Shown piece by piece: positions 8,324 to 18,523 of a DNA stretch of 64,000 nt. Position 1 is the stretch's first letter. The number at the start of each line of letters is the position of its first letter. Origin of the DNA: CBDAPX01 sp965198725 (GTDB lineage: Bacteria > Pseudomonadota > Alphaproteobacteria > Rhodobacterales > Rhodobacteraceae); NCBI GenBank assembly GCA_965198725.1, contig CBDAPX010000001.1, positions 372,001-436,000 of the forward strand, in the 5' to 3' direction. A model generated the notes under the pieces. The model made no database searches. It saw nothing but the letters and a program-made list of their open reading frames with translations, and was not told the origin of the DNA. The position numbers and the translations under genes were made by a program.

Positions 8324-9430
8324 TCAGAGGCTTTCGTTCAGCGCCGCGATCACGGCGTCGCCCATTTCGGATGTTGAAACCGGGGTAACGCCTTCTTCGC
8401 CCAAAAGATCCGCGGTCCGTGCGCCTTGGGCCAACACGGTTTCAACTGCTTGTTCCAGACGATCCGCTTCTGCACCTTGGTCAAAGCTGTAACGCAGCGC
8501 CATGGCAAAGCTGAGGATACAGGCGATCGGGTTCGCTTTGCCTTGACCGGCGATGTCCGGGGCCGATCCATGGACCGGCTCATAAAGCGCCTTGGGACGG
8601 CCATTTTCCATCGGCGCCCCCAATGAGGCTGACGGCAACATGCCCAGCGACCCGGTCAGCATCGCCGCCGCATCGGACAGAAGATCGCCAAAGAGGTTGT
8701 CCGTCACGATCACATCGAACTGTTTTGGCCAACGGCAGAGCTGCATCGCGCCGGCATCGGCGTACATATGGCTCAGCTCGACATCCGGGTAATCCGCGTC
8801 ATGCACTTTCTGCACGATCTCACGCCACAGGATGCCCGACTCCATCACGTTGGCCTTTTCCATCGAGCAGACCTTGTTGCCCCGGCGGCGGGCCAGTTCA
8901 AAGGCGGATCGCGCCACGCGGTCAATCTCGCTCTCGGTATAACGCTGGGTATTGATGCCAACACGTTCATTGCCTTCGGTGATGATGCCGCGCGGCTCAC
9001 CAAAATAGATGCCCGACGTCAGCTCGCGCACGATCATGATGTCGAGCCCGGCCACCACGTCTTTTTTCAAAGACGAAAAATCGGCCAACGCGTCGAAACA
9101 CTGCGCCGGACGCAGGTTGGCAAAAAGGTCCATCTCCTTGCGCAGCCGCAAAAGGCCGCGTTCCGGCTTCACGCTGAAATCCAGATCGTCGTATTTCGGT
9201 CCACCCACGGCCCCCAGAAGAACCGCGTCCACCTCTTGGGCCCCGGCCATCGTGTCGTCATGCAGCGGTGTGCCATGCGCGTCATAGGCGGCACCCCCGA
9301 CCAAATCCTCGCTGACATCAAAGCTCAGATCCCGCTTGGCCCCATACCAATCGATAATCTTGCGCACCTCGGCCATGACCTCTGGGCCAATGCCGTCACC
9401 GGCCAGTATCAAGAGCGAAGGATTGGACAT
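8324..9430 (-). CDS. leuB: 3-isopropylmalate dehydrogenase
   Basis: LeuB oxidises and decarboxylates (2R,3S)-3-isopropylmalate to 2-oxoisocaproate with NAD+ in leucine biosynthesis. The 368-residue length is normal. Visible family blocks are LILAGDGIGPEVMAEV at the N-terminus, LLGAVGGPKYD, the substrate arginine region LRLRKEMDLFANLRPA, IVRELTSGIYFGEPRG, the metal-binding DNLFGDLLSDAAAMLTGSLGMLPSASLG region and the nucleotide-binding region near EPVHGSAPDIAG. The start ATG at 9430 is the natural one. leuC/leuD are not in the window. Confidence 0.97.
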   Translation of the reverse strand: MSNPSLLILAGDGIGPEVMAEVRKIIDWYGAKRDLSFDVSEDLVGGAAYDAHGTPLHDDTMAGAQEVDAVLLGAVGGPKYDDLDFSVKPERGLLRLRKEMDLFANLRPAQCFDALADFSSLKKDVVAGLDIMIVRELTSGIYFGEPRGIITEGNERVGINTQRYTESEIDRVARSAFELARRRGNKVCSMEKANVMESGILWREIVQKVHDADYPDVELSHMYADAGAMQLCRWPKQFDVIVTDNLFGDLLSDAAAMLTGSLGMLPSASLGAPMENGRPKALYEPVHGSAPDIAGQGKANPIACILSFAMALRYSFDQGAEADRLEQAVETVLAQGARTADLLGEEGVTPVSTSEMGDAVIAALNESL

Positions 9431-9767
9431 GCGGGAGACTCCTGTTTTTTGACGGATCAGGCCCTAGCGCGCTGGTGGGATGGGGTCAATAAGGGGCGGA
9501 TTTTGAAGGGGGGCTTTTTGTGCATATGGGGTGTTCGTCATGCAGTTCGAACTTGGCCCGCTGAACACTTGAAACGAAAGGCATAACTTGTGGTGTCGTT
9601 GTTGTTGATGACTCAGGCACGTCGAAATACGGTTTATGTCGGCTTGGAGCCCAGAGTGTTCTTCACAAGTCCGCACCCGCGCTGCAAAGCTGTTCTAATA
9701 AACGTGCTTTGTAACACTGCTATCTTGACTCAAAGCTAAGCCTTCAACACGACTATCGGGATCACAT
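9431..9767. other. Intergenic region, 337 bp, no gene seen
   Basis: This gap between the divergent leuB and the Rieske-like gene contains no convincing reading frame or RNA structure. It presumably carries the promoters of both genes, but I could not pick out a strong promoter pair. Confidence 0.4.
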
Positions 9768-10370
9768 TTGGACCACACAATTCAGGAACCAACTACATTG
9801 AAAAAAGGTAATTTCCTGTACTACGCGGCGGGCGGGTGGTTGTCTTTGACTGTCATGGCCGGAATTTACTTTCTATTTCAGGCAACGTTACCTTCTGCAG
9901 ACGTGGCAAGCGTTTCACGCTCTAATGTCTACATTTTGGACGTGGAGAACTTTGAACCCGGCCAGTCTGCTACGTTCAGGCTTGACGGCGTTCCAGTGGT
10001 CATTTGGCGACGAGATTTTGTGCAGAAAGTTCAGGCGCTTGAGCTCCTTGGTTTCGAATTCAACGGAAATACCAGCCTTCTTGAGGAAGTCCGGGCTAAG
10101 GCAGAGATAGAAATCGAACCTGACCGCGTTTTGAGGTTTGAGTGGTTTGTCGTTAGCCCAATCAACACTGGCGGATACGGTTGCATGGTACTGCCAGATG
10201 CAGGGGACTTGGGTGGTTTTTTTGACCCCTGCCAAGATGTTCATTTTGACCTTTGGGGGCGGGTCGGGAAAGGACCAACTGAAGTGGATCTTCAGGTTTT
10301 TCCATGGAGCATTTCTGACGACGGTAGTGCAGTCACTGTCGATGTCAGCAATGCGCCACGGCTTGAATAG
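9768..10370 (+). CDS. Rieske-like protein lacking the iron-sulfur ligands
   Basis: The 200-residue protein matches the layout of the cytochrome bc1 Rieske subunit: a short N-terminus, NFLYYAAGGW and one membrane helix, then PSADVASVS, VPVVIWRRD, a cluster-binding region and GRVGKGPTEVDLQVFPW. But the Tat twin arginine is replaced by KK, the first cluster motif (C-T-H-L-G-C in true Rieske) reads TGGYGC, and the second (C-P-C-H) reads DPCQ. All four iron ligands are gone, while the two disulfide cysteines remain. It should be membrane-anchored with no [2Fe-2S] cluster. Its role is unknown. The start is a TTG at 9768, chosen because length then matches the family; TTG at 9798 is an alternative with a better ribosome site. 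Confidence 0.75.
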   Translation: MDHTIQEPTTLKKGNFLYYAAGGWLSLTVMAGIYFLFQATLPSADVASVSRSNVYILDVENFEPGQSATFRLDGVPVVIWRRDFVQKVQALELLGFEFNGNTSLLEEVRAKAEIEIEPDRVLRFEWFVVSPINTGGYGCMVLPDAGDLGGFFDPCQDVHFDLWGRVGKGPTEVDLQVFPWSISDDGSAVTVDVSNAPRLE

Positions 10371-10531
10371 TAGCGCCGCAATTCGACTATAGGGAAAAGG
10401 CAACTTAGTCCCGCACAGCTGTCATTCCACAGTTTAATACGACGAACTCAAAGATCGATTGAGTAAATGGGCGAGGACACATGGTCTGGCTGAAAATATG
10501 TTCTTGATCGCAACCGATCACCAAATTGTCC

Positions 10532-13327
<2,796 letters not shown>

Positions 13328-13450
13328 GACCGCTCTCCTTCTTCCGGCATCGGGTTCGACATAAGGTTATACGCGATTGCGAAGGATAGGCGAGAGCGCG
13401 CGGCACCTTACCTGACAATTTCGAAGAAGAGATTGCCGAGCGTTTGTGGG

Positions 13451-14902
13451 TCAGGCCGCTGACCAGGCCTCAAGCACGTGTTTTTGGTTCTTTTGCAATC
13501 GTTCAACCAACCGTTTTTGCTGATGACGCTTGGGAATGGGCCGGGCTGGTTTGCCGATGCCCAGATCCGGTTGCAGATCCGGAAAAATTGTCAACACTTC
13601 GGCGCGGGCCGCTGCCGAAAGTGAGTTCAACGCCCCGGGTCCAAGATAGAGGCTTTCTGACGGACAGCCTTCGGCATAAACGACCTGGTGCCGCTCGAAA
13701 AGAAGGTGGAAATAGGTGACTTCTTCAAGGGTGTCGTCCACTTCAACACCCGGCAGTTCGGTCAGTTTGATCGCAGGGACCAGGACGTCTTTGACGCCGA
13801 ACATGCGCTGGGCCACCCTGGATGACACCAGCATCCTGTGTTGCCGTGACACCAACAGGTCCCGGGTCGGCAGATGTCCGTTCAACGCCCCCGCCGCAAT
13901 GCGCACGGGCCGCAATTTCGGAAAAGCCGCCAGCGTCGCCGCATCAATATGTCGTTGGAAGATCCGCAGAACTTGGCCTGTGCCCGGTATGGGGCTGTCA
14001 CCAGCGGCCAATACGTCCACAGCATCCCCAGTTTTGAGGTCTTCAACGCGTGTTTCACCACGGATTGTCCGGATACGGGTGCCTTTGGCAAAACACGGGA
14101 TCAGCCCGTCCTCAAACGCGACGATGCCCACCACTTCGTCGACGTGGTTCACCTCGCTGTCCTGAGACTGTTCTTCTTCGACAAAGACGCCAACCGAAGT
14201 ACTGGTTTGGCTGTCGATCACGACCGTGGCCGTATCGCCCCCTTCGATGGTCTGTGTTTCGGCAAGGACAACACCATCCGAAAACGTGGCGCCGAGCCCG
14301 ATAACATCAACGTTTTCGTCAACGCCACCGACGGCCTGAGCGGTGCCCGAAACCGTATCGTTGCCTCCCGCGGAAATCGCGATCCAGCCAACCGTCTCAT
14401 CGGCGTGATTGCCATCCTGGCCTTCTTCTTCCTGAAGCCGGACGTTAAAGCCACTTGCAGTGATGTTAAGCGGGTCGCTGTCCACTGTGGCTGTGTCATT
14501 TTCTGACATGACGGATGTCAGAACTACGGGCGGATCGTCGAAATTGCCGGTCAGGTTAACGCTGGAGTTGTTTTCATCCGCCTGAACTGTGCCGGCCTCA
14601 ATCACCCGTCCATCGGGCAATTCATGGGCCCCGGCTTCTATCGCCAGCCAATTGATGGTTTCCGTCGCCGGGTGTGCACCATCGTGATATTCCCATTCTT
14701 CGATGATGACGGTGAAATGCGTGGTGTTTCCATCAGCATCAATTGTCTGGTCCACCAGCCGGACGACAAACTGATTGCCCCCGTTGTTGGTAGCGGTGAA
14801 CGCAAAAACGGGGTCGGTCAACGGCTGTTCGAGTGCGATCTCGATCGGCGCGTTTTCCGTCGGCGAGTTTGTCGTGATGCTGCCCGCTTCACCAATTGCC
14901 AT
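13451..14902 (-). CDS. Hint-domain protein with repeated beta-rich lectin-like domains
   Basis: The first 270 residues are acidic and strand-rich, with repeated units that share the pattern ETxxWxAI(E/S)AG (TINWLAIEAGAH, then TVGWIAISAGGN), resembling H-type lectin-like repeats of surface proteins. From about residue 275 a Hint domain starts with the catalytic-type cysteine in PCFAKGTRIRT and contains the block LLVSRQHRMLV. This combination is common in roseobacters, where it is thought to give self-processing of secreted proteins. No signal peptide is visible, so secretion would need a C-terminal or non-classical route. Function is unproven; the Hint call is firm. Confidence 0.85.
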   Translation of the reverse strand: MAIGEAGSITTNSPTENAPIEIALEQPLTDPVFAFTATNNGGNQFVVRLVDQTIDADGNTTHFTVIIEEWEYHDGAHPATETINWLAIEAGAHELPDGRVIEAGTVQADENNSSVNLTGNFDDPPVVLTSVMSENDTATVDSDPLNITASGFNVRLQEEEGQDGNHADETVGWIAISAGGNDTVSGTAQAVGGVDENVDVIGLGATFSDGVVLAETQTIEGGDTATVVIDSQTSTSVGVFVEEEQSQDSEVNHVDEVVGIVAFEDGLIPCFAKGTRIRTIRGETRVEDLKTGDAVDVLAAGDSPIPGTGQVLRIFQRHIDAATLAAFPKLRPVRIAAGALNGHLPTRDLLVSRQHRMLVSSRVAQRMFGVKDVLVPAIKLTELPGVEVDDTLEEVTYFHLLFERHQVVYAEGCPSESLYLGPGALNSLSAAARAEVLTIFPDLQPDLGIGKPARPIPKRHQQKRLVERLQKNQKHVLEAWSAA

Positions 14903-15182
14903 ATGACCAATCGAGTGACGCTAACGCCAATCGACCCCTGATTTTCTGGGCAAACTGATGGAATGGATGCCCTGCCTCGATGCTGTCCGCGATTAAACCG
15001 CGATACTTATTTCGATTAAGGTAACAGATCGGATTAAAACTGTTGAGGAAAAAGAAGCGGATAGGGTTTTTGATGTATCCATGTGGCGCCAAGACGCAAA
15101 AGGTCCGCGTGCATCGTGACTTTCCGGTCTGACAGCCGGTTGATTTGGTGTACGCTGATCTGACCAAGACAGGGATGGCCAA

Positions 15183-15959
15183 ATGAACGTCGAAAAGATC
15201 GCCCGCGAGCTGGCCCAAGCGCGGACCGCACGCAAAAAGCTGACCGAATACCCAACAGACGCGCCATTTGATCTTGGCACGGCATACGACATTCAGTCGG
15301 CAACTGCGGAACTGCTGTCTGGTCCGAAAGTCGGGTGGAAGATCGGCGCAACATCCGTCGCGGCGCAACAGGCCTTGGGCTGCCCGGAACCCGTCGCGGG
15401 TCCGATCTTTGAGGATAACATTATCGCCGCGCCCGCTGTGGTGCCCGTTCGTGACGACGATTTGCGGATCGTAGAGCCGGAGATCGGGTTCCGTCTGGCC
15501 ACGGACCTGCCACCCCGCGATGCCGGTTATACACCGGAAGACGTGCGCGCCGCGATTGCCACTGTGATGCCGGTGATCGAACTGGTTACCAAACGTTTGC
15601 CCGGCGGCCCCAAGGAACGGCCAGAGTGGATCGTTGCCGATGGCGCTTTTCATTTGGCTTTGGTGGTTGGGCCGGAAACCGACTTTGCCACCGATATGGA
15701 TGTCGCGGCAGAGACCGTGACAGTCGACGAAGACGGGGTTCAAATCCATGAGGGGGTCGGTTCGAACGCGTTGGGTGATCCGATCCTGGCTTTGACCTGG
15801 CTGGCCAATCATCTGTCCAAGCAGGGTATTACACTGGCCGCAAATGACATCGTTGCGACGGGTGTCATAACCCCGATGTTTCAGGGGCAAATCGGGGCAA
15901 GTTACGTCGCACAGTTCAAGACGCTGGGCGCCGTCTCATTGAAACTGACCCAGATGTAA
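15183..15959 (+). CDS. 2-keto-4-pentenoate hydratase / fumarylacetoacetate hydrolase family
   Basis: The 258-residue protein matches the MhpD-like hydratase family: YDIQSATAEL and VGWKIGATSVAAQ near the N-terminus, the metal-site region RIVEPEIGFRLATDLP, VIELVTKRL, a central IVADGAFHLALVVG and the C-terminal ALTWLANHL and DIVATGVITPM. Such enzymes add water to 2-hydroxypenta-2,4-dienoates in meta-cleavage pathways of aromatic degradation. No other aromatic catabolism genes are nearby, so the real substrate is open. The start ATG at 15183 follows a short distance after AAGACAGGG. Confidence 0.85.
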   Translation: MNVEKIARELAQARTARKKLTEYPTDAPFDLGTAYDIQSATAELLSGPKVGWKIGATSVAAQQALGCPEPVAGPIFEDNIIAAPAVVPVRDDDLRIVEPEIGFRLATDLPPRDAGYTPEDVRAAIATVMPVIELVTKRLPGGPKERPEWIVADGAFHLALVVGPETDFATDMDVAAETVTVDEDGVQIHEGVGSNALGDPILALTWLANHLSKQGITLAANDIVATGVITPMFQGQIGASYVAQFKTLGAVSLKLTQM

Positions 15960-15965
15960 TGGGCG

Positions 15966-16145
15966 TCAGGCCGCGTCCTGATGATCTTCTTGGATATATT
16001 TGCAATCGCAATAGGGGCAGGTGACCCAGCCCCGGTCGGTCGGGATTTGCAACCAGACGCGCGGATGGCCCAACGCGCCTTCGCCACCGTCGCAGGCGAC
16101 ACGATAGCTTTTCACAATTTTGGTTTCTGGCACCTCAATGGTCAT
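15966..16145 (-). CDS. Small zinc-finger protein (zf-CHCC type)
   Basis: A 59-residue protein with SYRVACDGGEGALGHPRVWL and a C-terminal CPYCDCKYI. The Cys...His...CxxC arrangement matches the zf-CHCC family, related to the NDUFS6 accessory subunit of respiratory complex I. The frame is open further upstream, but the ATG at 16145 is preceded by GAGGGA at correct spacing and gives the family's normal length. It is convergent with the hydratase gene, six bases apart. A role with complex I is inferred from the family only. Confidence 0.85.
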   Translation of the reverse strand: MTIEVPETKIVKSYRVACDGGEGALGHPRVWLQIPTDRGWVTCPYCDCKYIQEDHQDAA

Positions 16146-16235
16146 CGGTCCCTCGGTCCTTCTCGCTTGTCGCGCCCTGCGCCATGGCTTACTTGCGTTT
16201 ATGATCCAAGCATTTCCCGTGGGCAATAGGCACCA

Positions 16236-17165
16236 ATGACCCAAGACGCAATCCGCCTCGACGCGCTGACCAAAACTTATGCAGCCTCACGCGCGGGACC
16301 GGCAAAAGAAGCGCTCAAAGGGATCGATCTGAATATCCCGCGCGGATCGGTTTTTGGGCTGTTGGGTCCCAACGGGGCGGGCAAGTCCACCTTGATTAAT
16401 ATTCTGGCCGGGCTGGTGATCAAAACCTCTGGCAAAGTGTCGATCTGGGGCTTTGATCAGGATGCCAACCCACGGCAATCCCGCGCCTCGATCGGTGTGA
16501 TGCCGCAAGAGCTGAACCTCGACCCGTTTTTCACGCCCCATGGTGCCCTTGAAATGCAGGCCGGTCTTTACGGTGTGCCGCGCGCGCATCGCCGTTCTCA
16601 CGAAATCCTTGAACTGGTGGGTCTGGCTGACAAGGCCGATGCCTATGCCCGAACCCTGTCAGGGGGGATGCGCCGCCGGCTTCTTCTGGCCAAGGCCTTG
16701 GTGCATTCGCCACAAATCCTGGTCCTCGACGAACCAACGGCGGGCGTGGATATCGAGCTACGCCAAATGCTCTGGGCCAACGTGCGTAAGCTCAATGAAC
16801 AAGGCATGACGATTATCCTGACAACCCATTACCTCGAAGAAGCCGAGGAAATGTGTTACGAGATCGCCATCATCAACCACGGTGCGTTGGTCGCGCGTGA
16901 CGGCACCGCCAACCTGTTGGGCCGGCTCGATGCAAAGTCAATGGTCATCCTGCCGGACGGGCCCGTCGAAACTCTGCCATCCGGGCAAGGTATCTCTGCG
17001 GAAAAGCGTCACGACGGTGCCGTTGTTGTGCGTTATCACAGCCGTGCCGTGCGCGCCGAAGCCGTTTTGGAAGCGGTTCGATCGGCGGGGATTTCCATTC
17101 GTGATGTCAAAACCGAGGAGGCTGACCTAGAGGACGTGTTCCTCGCCCTGACCTCCAGTCGCTAA
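16236..17165 (+). CDS. ABC transporter ATP-binding protein (ABC-2 type)
   Basis: This 309-residue ATPase has Walker A GPNGAGKST, a Q-loop in VMPQELNLDP, signature LSGGMRRRL, Walker B ILVLDEPTAGVD and the H-loop in LTTHYLEEAEEM. The extra C-terminal region of about 80 residues is typical of ATPases that pair with ABC-2 permeases for drug, polysaccharide or lipid export. No permease gene is adjacent: the next gene is a DUF1203 protein on the other strand. The partner must be encoded elsewhere. The exported substrate is unknown. Confidence 0.92.
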   Translation: MTQDAIRLDALTKTYAASRAGPAKEALKGIDLNIPRGSVFGLLGPNGAGKSTLINILAGLVIKTSGKVSIWGFDQDANPRQSRASIGVMPQELNLDPFFTPHGALEMQAGLYGVPRAHRRSHEILELVGLADKADAYARTLSGGMRRRLLLAKALVHSPQILVLDEPTAGVDIELRQMLWANVRKLNEQGMTIILTTHYLEEAEEMCYEIAIINHGALVARDGTANLLGRLDAKSMVILPDGPVETLPSGQGISAEKRHDGAVVVRYHSRAVRAEAVLEAVRSAGISIRDVKTEEADLEDVFLALTSSR

Positions 17166-17626
17166 TCGCGATCTGCGCGGGCCTGATAACAGTTGTTGCG
17201 GGCGGACCTTATGTGGACATAGGCGATATCGGGGTTGTCAAAAATGGCGTCAATCCGGGTGGCGACATCCTCGCTCGGCACTACCGCGCCTGTGCCATAG
17301 ACAATCCGATCCCCTGTCCCATAGCCCTTGATCAAGTAGTCAGGAGAGCTGGTCAGGATCGGCGGCACATCTTTGCCTTCGTATCGTTCACAAGGCTCTA
17401 CACACAAGAATATCGGGCCGGTTTCCGCATAAGGCTGCAAGGCTGGAAATGGCCGATGGGCAAGAACCAACATCTCGGCACCTTTCGGGATATTTTGCAG
17501 GCAGTGTCGGCATGGATTTCCGGCACCGTTCGAAATCTGACGCTCGGCGGGTTGCCCGTTTGCATCCGGGGCCCCGTGGCGCAGGGCGGTGACTAAATCG
17601 GTTGGCAAAGCTGAGAATACAGGCAT
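17162..17626 (-). CDS. DUF1203 family protein
   Basis: A 154-residue cytoplasmic protein with the family's conserved cysteines in NPCRHCLQNIPKGAEMLVLA and the segment PFLxxxPYAETGPIFLC (here PFPALQPYAETGPIFLC). It carries VYGTGAVVPSEDV and ends near HIRSARNNCYQA. DUF1203 proteins are widespread in proteobacteria and have no assigned reaction. It overlaps the 3' end of the convergent ABC ATPase gene by four bases. The function is unknown. Confidence 0.85.
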   Translation of the reverse strand: MPVFSALPTDLVTALRHGAPDANGQPAERQISNGAGNPCRHCLQNIPKGAEMLVLAHRPFPALQPYAETGPIFLCVEPCERYEGKDVPPILTSSPDYLIKGYGTGDRIVYGTGAVVPSEDVATRIDAIFDNPDIAYVHIRSARNNCYQARADRD

Positions 17627-17700
17627 CTTAGTCTCCTCTGTCGTTGAGGCTCAGCTTGCGCTATCTCAACACCTGTCACGATCCGTTTCCTGCGCTTTTG

Positions 17701-18465
17701 ATGCATAAACCTGCCGCATACATCATTTGTACGTCCCCACGCAGTGGCAGCACGCTGCTCTGTGATCTTTTGACGTCGACCGGCGTGGCGGGCCGTGCCA
17801 AATCCTATTTCCACCAACCTTCGCTCTCGGCGTGGTGCGCGTATTTTGACCTGCCTAACGACTCTGATGCGACACAAATAGAGACCCTAAATAGGGTTTT
17901 CGAGACTGCCCGTATGGCCGGGCGCGGCGACACGGACATTTTTGGCCTTCGGCTGCAACGGGGCAGCTTTGACTATTTTCAGACACAGCTAACGCTTCTT
18001 TGGCCCGAGGTGCAGGGGGACAAGGCGCGGGTCGAGGCGGTCTTTGGGTCGACCCGGTTCATCCATTTGACCCGTACGGACAAGGTTGATCAGGCAGTGT
18101 CCTATATAAAGGCCCAGCAAACCGGGCTCTGGCACATAGCACCTGATGGCCGCGAAATCGAACGGCTCTCTGCACCGCAAGAGCCGGTTTATGACCCTGA
18201 GGCAATTGCGGAGGCTGTCCAAGAGTTCACCGGCTTTGATCAGGAATGGATGACATGGTTCGAAAGGGCCGGGATTGTCCCGATGCGCGTGGAATACACG
18301 ACCCTTGCGTCAGATCCCGTTGGCGTACTGCGCGAGCTTCTGAAGGATTTGGGTCTGGATCCCGCAGCGGCCGATCGTGTTGAACCCGGTGTCGCCAAAC
18401 TGGCCGATGAGGTCAGCCGGACCTGGCGGTCCCGATTTCTTGGCGAAACGGGTGGGACCATCTGA
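17701..18465 (+). CDS. Stf0-like sulfotransferase
   Basis: The 254-residue protein has the PAPS 5'-phosphosulfate loop near its N-terminus (ICTSPRSGSTLLCDLL) and the 3'-phosphate region IHLTRTDKVDQAVSYIKAQQTGLWH, as in Stf0-type sulfotransferases. Those transfer sulfate from PAPS to sugar or lipid acceptors. The frame is open upstream to 17644, but the ATG at 17701 gives the family's N-terminus. The acceptor is unknown. It precedes dnaE2 by about 60 bases on the same strand, without evident functional link. Confidence 0.82.
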   Translation: MHKPAAYIICTSPRSGSTLLCDLLTSTGVAGRAKSYFHQPSLSAWCAYFDLPNDSDATQIETLNRVFETARMAGRGDTDIFGLRLQRGSFDYFQTQLTLLWPEVQGDKARVEAVFGSTRFIHLTRTDKVDQAVSYIKAQQTGLWHIAPDGREIERLSAPQEPVYDPEAIAEAVQEFTGFDQEWMTWFERAGIVPMRVEYTTLASDPVGVLRELLKDLGLDPAAADRVEPGVAKLADEVSRTWRSRFLGETGGTI

Positions 18466-18523
18466 CGCCGGTCCTAGCAAGGAGTCGTAAAAAGAACAAA
18501 ACGTGAATATACTGCGACTCGTT

